Source: Phycisphaerae bacterium (GTDB lineage: Bacteria; Planctomycetota; Phycisphaerae; UBA1845). From it: a stretch of 42,716 bases of DNA. The stretch lies in assembly GCA_029260055.1 (NCBI GenBank), contig JAJDDX010000065.1:1-42716 (forward strand). The letters run 5' to 3'. This document shows, one piece after another, positions 22,919 through 31,402 of the stretch (position 1 is its first letter; every line of letters begins with the position of its first letter). A program made the translations under genes and the position numbers. Below the pieces are notes generated by a model. The model worked only from the letters and a program-made list of their open reading frames with translations, ran no database searches and was not told where the DNA came from.

Positions 22919-24154
22919 TCAGATCTGCGTATCTGCGGCGGCCGGGCTGCCGGCGGGCTTCGTGACGGCGCGGACACTCGAACGCAGGGCTTCCGCTTGC
23001 TTGATGGTGCCACCAGAGCTTTCTTCGTCCTTCCATTCCTCCCTGATCGCGACGATCCGATCCGTTGATTCGAGGAAGACGCTGACGATGTCCGGGTCCA
23101 GTTGGGTACCGGAGGCTTCCGCAATGAGCGCGCAGCACGTGTTGTGCGGGAACGGCGGCTTGTAGGGTCGTTGGCTTGCCATGGCGTCATAAGCGTCCGC
23201 GACCGCGACGATACGTGCTGGTAGCGGGATCTGCGCGCCGCTCAGGCCTTCCGGATACCCGGTTCCGTCCCAGTGTTCGTGATGGTAGGCGGCGATGTCC
23301 GCGGCCATCCGCAAGAGCGGCGTGTCGCGTTCCTGGAGGATGTTCCGACCGATGAGCGGATGCTCCCGGTAGGCTTCCAGTTCGGCCGCGGACAGCGGCT
23401 TGAGGATGGCAACGCCCATGGCACAATGTTGCTTCATGAAGCTCCACTCGTGGTAGTCGAGGCTTCCCGGCTTTTGGAGAATGCTGTCCGGGATCCCGAT
23501 CTTACCCAGATCGTGCATCGGGCTCGTCAGGGAGATCAGCTCAACGATTTCCGGATCCAAGTTCACCCCGCAAGCGAGGATGCGGCTGTAGAGGCCGACC
23601 CGTACGACGTGCTTTCCGGTTTCGTTGTCCTTGTACTCAGCGGCCTTCGCCAGGCGCCTGATGATCTGCATGCGCGTTTCCACCAACTCGGCGTTGGCCG
23701 CCTCTAGTTCGGCCGTTCTTCTCGATACCTCCTCCTCCAGATGGTTCTGGTAACGTTCGTTCTCGCGAATGAGTCGCGCGCGCTCCAGGGCTTTCTCTAT
23801 GGCGTGGACCAGGATCGCGAGATCCTCGATCGGCTTTACCAGGTAGTCCCAGGCGCCTCGATGTAGCGCCTCAATCGCGTCTGCGATGAGCCCCGCTCCG
23901 GACACGACGATCATGGGCGTGCGCGGTGACTCTCGTGAGACAATCTCGAGCACCCCGAGCCCGTCCAGTTCCGGCATCCGCAGATCAGCGAGGATGATGT
24001 CCGGGCGCTGGTGACGGAATGCTTCCACACCGGCACGACCGTTCTCGGCCTCCACCACGGCGTAGCCGCGGTCTGCGAGGTAGGCCGCCATGCTCTGCCG
24101 CACCATCGGCTCGTCCTCGATGGTCAGTACGGTTGTCGGTCGCTCTTCACGCAA
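22919..24154 (-). CDS. response regulator with HD-GYP output domain
   Basis: The 411-residue protein has a receiver domain at 8-120 with phospho-acceptor D57 (IILADLRMPELDG) and the conserved K107 in LVKP. A coiled-coil linker (about 122-160) leads to an HD-GYP domain (about 160-355) with H214-D215 in MHDLGKIGIPD and the GTGYP form of the GYP motif at 297-301. The family degrades cyclic di-GMP in the cytoplasm, so this is the likely c-di-GMP-lowering output of the chemosensory operon. Between KQHCAMGVAIL and the HHEHWDG motif there is an extra segment with a second copy of the same element (YREHPLIGRNIL). The start is a TTG at 24154 with AAGGAG upstream, inside the end of the preceding receiver gene (8-nt overlap). 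It is the last gene of the operon. Confidence 0.92.
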   Translation of the reverse strand: MREERPTTVLTIEDEPMVRQSMAAYLADRGYAVVEAENGRAGVEAFRHQRPDIILADLRMPELDGLGVLEIVSRESPRTPMIVVSGAGLIADAIEALHRGAWDYLVKPIEDLAILVHAIEKALERARLIRENERYQNHLEEEVSRRTAELEAANAELVETRMQIIRRLAKAAEYKDNETGKHVVRVGLYSRILACGVNLDPEIVELISLTSPMHDLGKIGIPDSILQKPGSLDYHEWSFMKQHCAMGVAILKPLSAAELEAYREHPLIGRNILQERDTPLLRMAADIAAYHHEHWDGTGYPEGLSGAQIPLPARIVAVADAYDAMASQRPYKPPFPHNTCCALIAEASGTQLDPDIVSVFLESTDRIVAIREEWKDEESSGGTIKQAEALRSSVRAVTKPAGSPAAADTQI

Positions 24155-24545
24155 GGGCTGCTCCTTCGGTGGCGAGGCGGTTGACTGCTTCGAGAAGTAC
24201 CTTCAAGTCGGGAAGCGGTTTCTGAAAGACGTAGTCCGTGCCCGCGCCGATCTCGGCGAGCGCGGGCGGCAGGCGGTACGCGACCGATCCCGTGTAAACG
24301 ATGAACTTGAGCGACGGGAGCATCTCATGGGCGGCGAGGATCAAGCCGTTTCCGTCCATGCCCGGGAGCCGGATGTCGACGATGGCCACGTCCACGGGCT
24401 CGGTTTCGAGCATCTCGATTGCCTCCTCGGCGCTTTCCGCGGAGACGACCGTACACCCACGATCTTCGAGGTAATTGACCAGGCTGCAGCGGATGCTCGA
24501 CTCATCGTCGACAATCAACACGCGAACGGCGGACGCTGACATCAT
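24147..24545 (-). CDS. single-domain response regulator (receiver only)
   Basis: The 132-residue protein is one receiver domain with no output. The acidic pocket is VDDES (about 12-16), the phospho-acceptor lies in VAIVDIRLPGMDG (D57), the Thr switch is in IVYTG, and the Lys is in FQKPLP (about 110). Stand-alone receivers act as phosphate shuttles or sinks, or bind a target directly. The first ATG at 24545 has a very strong GGGGAGG upstream and overlaps the stop of the upstream kinase gene by 4 nt (ATGA). The end overlaps the HD-GYP gene by 8 nt. It is probably phosphorylated by one of the three kinases of the operon; which one cannot be read from sequence. Confidence 0.9.
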   Translation of the reverse strand: MMSASAVRVLIVDDESSIRCSLVNYLEDRGCTVVSAESAEEAIEMLETEPVDVAIVDIRLPGMDGNGLILAAHEMLPSLKFIVYTGSVAYRLPPALAEIGAGTDYVFQKPLPDLKVLLEAVNRLATEGAALA

Positions 24546-26434
24546 GACCTCCCCTCTAGGGGCAACCGGATGATGAACCGTGCACCGTGTCCGGGGCTGG
24601 ATGTGACGGTCATCGTGCCACCGTGGTTTTCGGTGACGATGTAGTAGGAGACTGAAAGGCCCAGGCCCGCGCCTTTACCGACTTCCCTCGTGGTGAAGAA
24701 GGGCTCGAAAACTCGCCTGCGAATATCCTCGCCCATGCCCGGCCCGTTGTCCTCGACCTCGATCCGGGCAGTCTGTTGATCGCGCGCCGTGCGAAGAATG
24801 AACCGCGGGGTCTTGGGGGGAGCATCCTCTTCGCACATGGCCTGCGCGCCGTTCTTGAGCAAGTTTAGGATCACTTGCTGCAGCTTCATCCTCTCACAGT
24901 TGATCTTCGGCAGCGTCGAGTCGTAGTCGCGAACGATCTCGATTCGCCTGAAGAGATTGCTCTGTTTCAATTCATAATCGGTGGCTGCGAGTTCGACCGT
25001 CTTGTCGAGTAGTTCACCTAGGTCGTGGTACGCGAACTGGGTGTTGCTCTTCCGGCTGAAGTCGAGCATGTTCTGGACGATCTTGGCGGCGCGCCTCCCC
25101 GACTTCCGCACGGACTCGAGCATGCTGGTGATCTCTCGCCGCTCGAAGTAGGCAGACAGCAAGTCCATGTCGAGCCCGAGCTCACGCGCGACCTCGAGGT
25201 TCATCGGAAGATCGGTGCACGCGCGGTCCAGGACAACCTGGGCGTTCTGCATGATTCCGGCCAGTGGGTTGTTGATCTCGTGCGCCATGCCGGCGGCGAG
25301 CCCGCCGACGGACATCATTTTCTCAGACTGGATCATCATGTCCTCGAGACGCACACGCTCGGTCACGTCGTCGACGCGGACGACCGCGCCCTCGATCCCG
25401 TCGCCGACCAGCGGATAGACCATCACGTCGTGGTATCGCTTCTCACGATCCACGTAGCTTTCCGTTCGCCTGGCGCTTTGGGCCCGCCGTTCCCGGAGTG
25501 CGTCCTTGACCTGGACGAGGTGGGGGCTGACCGTCGGGAAGACCTTCTCGATGGGTTGCCCTTCGGCATGTGTCGTGGGGACGCTCAGGCACTCTTCGGC
25601 GTGCCGGTTCCAATGCGTGACACATCCCCGGCCGTCCACCGCGACGAGCGTCGACGGCATCGAGTCGATCATGTGCTCGAGGAGATGGCGCAGGTCCTGC
25701 GTCACTTCGGGACGCCTTCGCTCACTTAGTTCTCGCTGCAGATCATCGACGGCGTTTGTCAGACTTGCCGTCCGTTCCGCGACGCGTGCCTCTAATGTGT
25801 TCTGTGCTTCTTGCAGCTCGTCTTCCACTCGTCTGCGGTCACACTCCATGCTGAGGCCGGCCAGGTCGCTTTCGATGATCTCCTTGAACTCCGTGAGCAG
25901 CTCGACATACTCGATGGCATCGGGGTTCTCGCGGGAGTCGAGGATGCAGATCGTCCCGAAGACTGATTGGTCGGGCCATTGCACGGGGAATCCCAAGTAG
26001 AAGATCATACCCAGGTCGATGTCCGGGTTGTGACTCCACTGTGGATCCTTCATGGCGTGCGGCACGAGCAACTGGGCGCGTCGAGCCATGACGGTTTCGC
26101 AGTACAGCCCGGTACCCAAATCGGCTCGCTCGCCTTTGTCGTAGGGATTGCCCTCAGTGCGACTCGACACAAAGACCTCGATTTGAGGCGGGACGACCCT
26201 CATGATCAGGCCCGCGGGGACTCTTACGGTTCGTGCCATCAAATCCACGACGCGCTGCCATTTCGCCACGACTTCGGCCGGCACGTGGGGTCTGGCCAGC
26301 TGGCCGCCGCTTTGTGGCTCTGGGGCGGGGGGGGGAGCCTCGATCGCGGTGCCGTGCTCGTGCGCACTCTCACGCTGCCCCTCCGAATCGGAGCCGTGCG
26401 CGCTTGGCGTTTCGGACTCGATGTGAACCGTCAT
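24542..26434 (-). CDS. GAF-PAS sensor histidine kinase
   Basis: The 630-residue cytoplasmic kinase has no membrane helix. A Pro/Glu-rich start (1-50) precedes a GAF domain (about 55-195; [22 protein letters not shown]), a coiled coil (195-245), a PAS domain (about 248-355; [15 protein letters not shown] and [10 protein letters not shown]), the phospho-acceptor H385 in [11 protein letters not shown], and an HATPase domain with the N-box [10 protein letters not shown] (about 524-533), [10 protein letters not shown] (561-570) and GLGLSVSYY. The dimerisation domain has an insert of about 35 residues between the His helix and the [23 protein letters not shown] helix. From the PAS domain onward it is a close paralogue of the kinase encoded upstream at 26431-28113. 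It overlaps that gene by 4 nt (ATGA) and the downstream receiver gene by 4 nt. The signal sensed by the GAF domain is unknown. Confidence 0.93.
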   Translation of the reverse strand: MTVHIESETPSAHGSDSEGQRESAHEHGTAIEAPPPAPEPQSGGQLARPHVPAEVVAKWQRVVDLMARTVRVPAGLIMRVVPPQIEVFVSSRTEGNPYDKGERADLGTGLYCETVMARRAQLLVPHAMKDPQWSHNPDIDLGMIFYLGFPVQWPDQSVFGTICILDSRENPDAIEYVELLTEFKEIIESDLAGLSMECDRRRVEDELQEAQNTLEARVAERTASLTNAVDDLQRELSERRRPEVTQDLRHLLEHMIDSMPSTLVAVDGRGCVTHWNRHAEECLSVPTTHAEGQPIEKVFPTVSPHLVQVKDALRERRAQSARRTESYVDREKRYHDVMVYPLVGDGIEGAVVRVDDVTERVRLEDMMIQSEKMMSVGGLAAGMAHEINNPLAGIMQNAQVVLDRACTDLPMNLEVARELGLDMDLLSAYFERREITSMLESVRKSGRRAAKIVQNMLDFSRKSNTQFAYHDLGELLDKTVELAATDYELKQSNLFRRIEIVRDYDSTLPKINCERMKLQQVILNLLKNGAQAMCEEDAPPKTPRFILRTARDQQTARIEVEDNGPGMGEDIRRRVFEPFFTTREVGKGAGLGLSVSYYIVTENHGGTMTVTSSPGHGARFIIRLPLEGRS

Positions 26435-28113
26435 GTGTCTCGGCCTAGTGCAGCGCTATAGCAGGTGGCCTCGAACGGAAGCTGGATGACAAATCGCGCC
26501 CCGCGCCCGGGGGCGGATTTAACTTGCATCGTGCCGCCGTGATCCTCGGTGATAATGTAGTAGGAGACGGACAGACCGAGACCCGTTCCCGTGCCCGCGT
26601 CTTTCGTCGTAAAGAAGGGCTCGAAGATGCGCTTCCGGATGTCCTCGACCATGCCCGGCCCGTTGTCCTCTACCTCGATCCGGGCCATGTCGCCGTCACG
26701 GCGAGTACGCAGGACGAAACGCGGCTGCTCCTGTGCGTCATCGATCTCTGCCATGGCCTGCGCGCCGTTCTTGAGCAAGTTGAGGATGACCTGTTGGATC
26801 TTCGTTCCTTCGCAGGGAACTGCGGGCAGACTCGGCTCGTATTCGCGGACGATCTCGATCTTCTTGAAGTCCTGTTTCTTCTTCAGGTCGTAATCGCTTC
26901 CCGCAAGCTCGACCGTCTGATCGAGCAGTTTGCTCAGGTCGTGTGACGAGACTTGGGCGTCGCTCTTTCGACTGAAGCTCAGCATGTTCTCCACGATTTT
27001 GGCGGCACGCTGCCCCGATTGCCTCACCGACTCGAGCATCGACGTGACCTGGCGCTCTTCGAGATACGCCGAGATGCCCTCCATACTGACACCGAGGTCA
27101 TGAGCCGCCCGGGCGTTGACGGGCATGTCGGTCGACACCCGATCCAGCACCACCTGGATGTTCTGCATGATCCCGGCCAAGGGGTTGTTGATCTCGTGAG
27201 CCATGCCGGCCGCCAGCCCGCCGACCGACATCATCTTCTCCGACTGGATCATCATCTCCTCGAGGCGCACACGCTCGGTCACGTCGTCCACGCGAACGAC
27301 CGCACCTTCCAAGCCGTTTCCGAGCAGCGGATAGACCATGACATCGCTGAAACGCTTCTTGTTGTCCGTGTAACTCTCGACTTTCTCCAGGCTCTGGGTC
27401 TGACGGTCTCGCATGGCCAAGCGCAGTTGATCGACGTGCGACTGCATGGTCGGAAACGCTTTCTCGAAAGCCTGGCCCGCGGCGTCCTCCGGTGCCAGCT
27501 CCAAGTCGTTTTCGGCATGGCGGTTCCAGTGCGTCACGCGCCCTTCGGCGTCCACAGCCACGAGCGTCGACGGCATGGAGTCGATGATGTTCTTCAGAAG
27601 CACGCGGAGCCGCTGTGCTTCGGCCTCGGCACGCTTTCGCTCCATGAGTTCATGTGATACCTGCTCCAGGAGTTCGCTCTTGGCGGTGTGCGCGGAATCG
27701 GCTGCCTCCTTGGCCGCGCGCAGCTCGCTGTGTGTGTCGTTGAGCCGGATGAGCACGCCGACTTGGGCCAGGAGTTCCTGCCCGGAGAACGGCTTCGTGG
27801 CGTACCCGAGGGCACCGGCGCGCAGACCGGCAATGCGATCATCGTGACCTGAGCGCTCGCCGGATATCAACAGCACCAGCATATCCTTCAGCACCGGGTT
27901 GGTACGCCATGATCTACACAGGTCGATGCCGTTTCCGTCCGGAAGGACCACGTCGAGGATCACCACGTTCGGGCGATGCATGATGGCGGCCCCAGTGGCC
28001 TCTTTCGCGGTCTTCGCCTGGACCACTCGCGTACCTTCGCCCTCCAGAAGCTCCTTGAGCTTCATGCGGGCGGTCAGGCTGTCGTCCACAACGAGAACCA
28101 GTGGGCTGCTCAT
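26431..28113 (-). CDS. hybrid receiver-PAS histidine kinase
   Basis: The 560-residue cytoplasmic protein starts with a receiver domain (4-120; VVDDSLTARMKLKELLEG, phospho-acceptor D54 in VILDVVLPDGNG, Lys in ATKPFS). A coiled coil (about 125-170), a PAS domain (about 172-285), H306 in [11 protein letters not shown] and an HATPase domain ([31 protein letters not shown]) follow. A receiver placed before the kinase core usually controls that core, so this kinase may take phosphate from CheA or another kinase of the operon. The start ATG at 28113 overlaps the CheB stop by 4 nt; an upstream in-frame start would add ten residues but breaks the coupling pattern. The PAS-kinase part is nearly the same as that of the next gene, differing mainly in the N-terminal sensor (receiver instead of GAF). 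Confidence 0.92.
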   Translation of the reverse strand: MSSPLVLVVDDSLTARMKLKELLEGEGTRVVQAKTAKEATGAAIMHRPNVVILDVVLPDGNGIDLCRSWRTNPVLKDMLVLLISGERSGHDDRIAGLRAGALGYATKPFSGQELLAQVGVLIRLNDTHSELRAAKEAADSAHTAKSELLEQVSHELMERKRAEAEAQRLRVLLKNIIDSMPSTLVAVDAEGRVTHWNRHAENDLELAPEDAAGQAFEKAFPTMQSHVDQLRLAMRDRQTQSLEKVESYTDNKKRFSDVMVYPLLGNGLEGAVVRVDDVTERVRLEEMMIQSEKMMSVGGLAAGMAHEINNPLAGIMQNIQVVLDRVSTDMPVNARAAHDLGVSMEGISAYLEERQVTSMLESVRQSGQRAAKIVENMLSFSRKSDAQVSSHDLSKLLDQTVELAGSDYDLKKKQDFKKIEIVREYEPSLPAVPCEGTKIQQVILNLLKNGAQAMAEIDDAQEQPRFVLRTRRDGDMARIEVEDNGPGMVEDIRKRIFEPFFTTKDAGTGTGLGLSVSYYIITEDHGGTMQVKSAPGRGARFVIQLPFEATCYSAALGRDT

Positions 28114-29147
28114 ACGTAGGTCTCGCAATCGACGCACGCACACAGGCGTGCGATCGCGTTTGCGACTTCCGTGTCAGGTAGAATCTCGTCCGCAGCTGCC
28201 ATTTCGATCGCGGCCTTGGGCATCCCGAAGACCATCGACGTCCCTTCATCCTGAGCGATCGTTCGGCCGCCCGCTTCGCGAATGCGTCGCATCCCTTCGG
28301 CGCCGTCACGCCCCATACCGGTAAGCAGGACGGCTACCGCGCGCTCACCGACAGTGTCCGCGACTGAGTCAAACAGCTCGTCGACGGCTGGTATGCATGA
28401 ATGCCGCGGAGAGCCTTCACGCGTGAGCACCCGGCCGCTCGAGATGATGAGATGGCGGCCCGGTACGGCGACACAGACGTGGCCCGCGAGCGAGTTCAGC
28501 GAGGTGCCGCTACGGGCCGCCCCGACCGGCATGACGGAGGCGGAGTCCAACCACTCCACGAAGTGCTCGAACAGCGTGTCGGGAAAGTGGACGACGACGA
28601 GCACGGGCACCGGAAGAATAGGAAGCGCAGCCAGGATCGCCGCCACCGTTGCCGGGCCGCCCGTCGATGCTCCGATCGCGACGAGTTCGATCGGCTTGGC
28701 GCTCCCGCGCCTCGAGGTGCGAATGGGAAGCGAGGCGCTGATGTGGTGGATCGGCTTGACGCGCGACACGACACGGACCGTGTCAAGGAAGGTCCGGTTC
28801 CACGACTCACGGTTATCCTTCGGTTGCGGCTTCTCGATCGCTTCCACGGCGCCGGCGCGTATGGCGTCGATGACCGCCATATTCGCCGGGCGGTTCTCGC
28901 GACCGGAAAGGACGACGATTGGCGTGGGCTGGCGCGCCATGATCTGCCGAGTCGCCTCGACGCCGTCTGTGAGCGGCATCGCCATGTCCATGACGATGAC
29001 GTCGGGCGCGAGCCTCGCCGTCTGAGTGATGGCCTGCGTTCCGTCGACCGCCTCGCCGACGACCATCATCTCCGGGTGGCTTCCGATCAACTCAGCCGCC
29101 CATTTTCGGGCGGTCAGGGAATCATCTACCAGCAATACGCGGATCAT
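28110..29147 (-). CDS. cheB: chemotaxis response regulator protein-glutamate methylesterase CheB
   Basis: The 345-residue protein has the standard CheB layout. The receiver domain (1-120) has D54 in VIVMDMAMPLTDG; an interdomain linker follows; the methylesterase domain (about 150-335) carries the catalytic triad S161 (AIGASTGGP), H187 (VVVHFP) and D281 (LTGMGRDGAEG). It removes methyl groups from receptor glutamates and so adapts the pathway; phosphorylation by CheA releases inhibition by the receiver. It begins 7 nt after the CheA stop with AGGG just upstream, and its end overlaps the receiver-kinase gene by 4 nt. Its position matches wspF in the Wsp operon. The linker PQPKDNRESWNRTF and a short C-terminal extension (DCETYV) are unremarkable. 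Confidence 0.96.
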   Translation of the reverse strand: MIRVLLVDDSLTARKWAAELIGSHPEMMVVGEAVDGTQAITQTARLAPDVIVMDMAMPLTDGVEATRQIMARQPTPIVVLSGRENRPANMAVIDAIRAGAVEAIEKPQPKDNRESWNRTFLDTVRVVSRVKPIHHISASLPIRTSRRGSAKPIELVAIGASTGGPATVAAILAALPILPVPVLVVVHFPDTLFEHFVEWLDSASVMPVGAARSGTSLNSLAGHVCVAVPGRHLIISSGRVLTREGSPRHSCIPAVDELFDSVADTVGERAVAVLLTGMGRDGAEGMRRIREAGGRTIAQDEGTSMVFGMPKAAIEMAAADEILPDTEVANAIARLCACVDCETYV

Positions 29148-29154
29148 CCCTACC

Positions 29155-31401
29155 CTATGCCTTTCCGACCAGACCGCGAACCGTGCTCAAGAACGCGGTT
29201 TGATCGAGCTGTTCCTTCACGATGTAAGCCTGCATGCCGGCCGCGAGCCCCCGCCGTTTCGTTTCGTCATCGTCGTACGAAGTGAGCATGATCATGGGGA
29301 TGTCGGCCAGGCGGTGCGAGTGCCTCATGCGGTCCGCGAGTTCCAACCCGTTCATCCCCGGCATCTCGAAGTCGATGATGGCCAGGTCGCACTTCGCCTC
29401 GGCGAGCTTGCCCAGGGCCTGGGCGCCGTCGTGAGCCAGCACGACTCGATAGCCCGCGGATTCGAGCAGCGCCTTTTCGAGCATTCGCGTCGTCAAGGAA
29501 TCGTCCACAACGAGGACCGACGGCGGCTCGACTTGCTTCATCTCCGCCTTCCGTTCAGTGAGCACTCGCGAGTCCTTGGCCAGACTTCCGAGAACGTCCG
29601 CGTCCAGCAAGAATCCGGGTCGGCCGTCACTCATGATGGCGGCACCGGAGAGGACTTCGCACGATTCTATTTGCGAGCCAACTCCCTTGATCACGACTTC
29701 GCGCCGTCCCTGTAGGGCGTCGACCACGAACGCCAGCGCCACACCGCCGGAGGTCTTGAGTACTGCGATCTGCTTCTTTTCCGAATCCGCGGATGAGCCG
29801 TTGATCCCCAAGACCGACCCCAGCGGCACTAGTCGAACCGGCGAGTTGTCCAACAAGAAGGCGTCCGCTCCGCCATGGTTGACCACGGCTTCCGGTGACG
29901 CCACGCAGGCGCGAATCAACCTCGCCATCGGCACAAGCAGATCCTGTGTTCCCACGCGGACGACGAAGACATCCATCACATCCAGATGGGAACGCACGTT
30001 GATCGTAAACCGTGAGAAGCTGTTCGCTTCCCATTCAACCTTCACGGTACCGTGCAACCGTTGCACAGCGTCGCGCACTACGTCCAAGCCGACTCCGCGG
30101 CCCGCGACGTGCGAGGCGCTCTGCTCGGTCGTGATGCCGGGTTGGAAGATGAACTCCGAGACGTCGCCGGTGTCCGCTGCTCCGTTCGGGGTAACTGCTA
30201 GCCCGGCGTCGATTCCCGCAGCCTCGCGGATGCCGTCGACGTTTAGGCCCGCGCCGTCGTCTTCGACGACGACACGGAAGGAGTCAGCCGTCTTGGCAAA
30301 CCGCAGGTGAAGCAGTCCGCTGGGAGGCTTACCTTCCGCCTTGCGCTGCGCAGGCATCTCGATACCGTGAGCCACCGCGTTGCGCAAGAGATGGCATATC
30401 GGCTCGATCAGCGTGTGGAGTACGAAGCGGTCCACGCGCACCTCCTCGCCGGTCATCTCGAGTTCTACTTCTCGGTTCATCTCGAGGGCGGCGTCGCGGA
30501 CCGTCTTGTCGAACTGGTGGCTGAACTCCGAGACCGCGATGAGCTTCGCCTCGAGGGTCAGGGCGTGGAGTCTGCGCGCCAGCGGTCCGATCGTCTCGAA
30601 CCCCGCTTCGATCTCCCGAAGGGTGCCGTCGGCACACGCCCGAAGCTTATCGGTGTCTATTCTACGGCGGTTTCCATTAGCCGATCGGATTCGGCGGGTC
30701 GAGCCGCTGGTTCTTTGTTCGGAGTTGCGCTGCGCGATGAGCCGAGTCTCATCCAGGAGCGCCGCCGCTGAACCTATGACCCGCCTTGTAGTCCCGAGCT
30801 TCTCACGCCACGTGATCGTCCGGTTGGCGAGTTCGAGCACCTCGCCGGCGCACCGCCCGATCGCGTCGAGTGTGACGGTAGCCACGCGCGTCAGCTCATC
30901 TCCGCGAGAACTCGCTTGCGCGCGTCGTTTTCTCTTCGGCGCCTGCGGAGCGGCTTCCACGGAGGGTGTCGTGTCGAGACAGGCTGTGGCCGCGACGACG
31001 GTGCCCGGGCCTGCGGTCCCGCCGCCGTATTCCGACGGAGGCTCCGTGGGCGATGCACCTTGGAGAGGTGTATCGGGCGTGCCGATGGTTTCACCGATGA
31101 TCCGGTGAAGGGCGTCGATCTGTCCGAGCAGGCCGGTCACCTCGTCGGGGGTCGGCGCCGTGCCGTGTGCCTGGAGTTGTGCGAACGCGTCCTCCATGGC
31201 GTGGGCGATGTCTCCGGCCGGATAGAGTTCCACAAGCCGAGCAGCACCTTTCAGAGAGTGGGCCGCCCGGTTGAGTTCGTTTATCAGAGCCGCGTCGTAG
31301 TCACCTCGCTCTAAGGCCAGGCATCCGCGCGAGAGCTTGTCGATCAACTCGCGCGCCTCGATACGGAAGTACTTGAATGGATCAGGGCTTTGATGGTCCA
31401 T
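29155..31401 (-). CDS. cheA: CheA-type histidine kinase with C-terminal receiver (WspE/FrzE-like)
   Basis: The 748-residue protein has an Hpt domain (1-105) with phospho-acceptor H48 in RAAHSLKGAARL, then a Pro/Ala/Thr-rich linker (about 110-165) in place of a recognisable CheY-docking P2 domain. A dimerisation segment (about 170-305) follows, then an ATPase domain with N-box HLLRNAVAHGIE, VEDDGAGLN and GRGVGLDVVRD (about 435-444). A CheW-like domain (about 470-615) and a receiver (628-748) with D677 in AIIDFEMPGMNG complete it. The kinase is controlled by receptor arrays via CheW; the built-in receiver is typical of Wsp, Frz and other alternative-function systems. The ATG at 31401 follows the MCP stop by one base. 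An in-frame start at 31599 would lie inside the MCP gene and adds Arg-rich nonsense, so it is rejected. Confidence 0.95.
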   Translation of the reverse strand: MDHQSPDPFKYFRIEARELIDKLSRGCLALERGDYDAALINELNRAAHSLKGAARLVELYPAGDIAHAMEDAFAQLQAHGTAPTPDEVTGLLGQIDALHRIIGETIGTPDTPLQGASPTEPPSEYGGGTAGPGTVVAATACLDTTPSVEAAPQAPKRKRRAQASSRGDELTRVATVTLDAIGRCAGEVLELANRTITWREKLGTTRRVIGSAAALLDETRLIAQRNSEQRTSGSTRRIRSANGNRRRIDTDKLRACADGTLREIEAGFETIGPLARRLHALTLEAKLIAVSEFSHQFDKTVRDAALEMNREVELEMTGEEVRVDRFVLHTLIEPICHLLRNAVAHGIEMPAQRKAEGKPPSGLLHLRFAKTADSFRVVVEDDGAGLNVDGIREAAGIDAGLAVTPNGAADTGDVSEFIFQPGITTEQSASHVAGRGVGLDVVRDAVQRLHGTVKVEWEANSFSRFTINVRSHLDVMDVFVVRVGTQDLLVPMARLIRACVASPEAVVNHGGADAFLLDNSPVRLVPLGSVLGINGSSADSEKKQIAVLKTSGGVALAFVVDALQGRREVVIKGVGSQIESCEVLSGAAIMSDGRPGFLLDADVLGSLAKDSRVLTERKAEMKQVEPPSVLVVDDSLTTRMLEKALLESAGYRVVLAHDGAQALGKLAEAKCDLAIIDFEMPGMNGLELADRMRHSHRLADIPMIMLTSYDDDETKRRGLAAGMQAYIVKEQLDQTAFLSTVRGLVGKA

Positions 31402-31402
31402 C

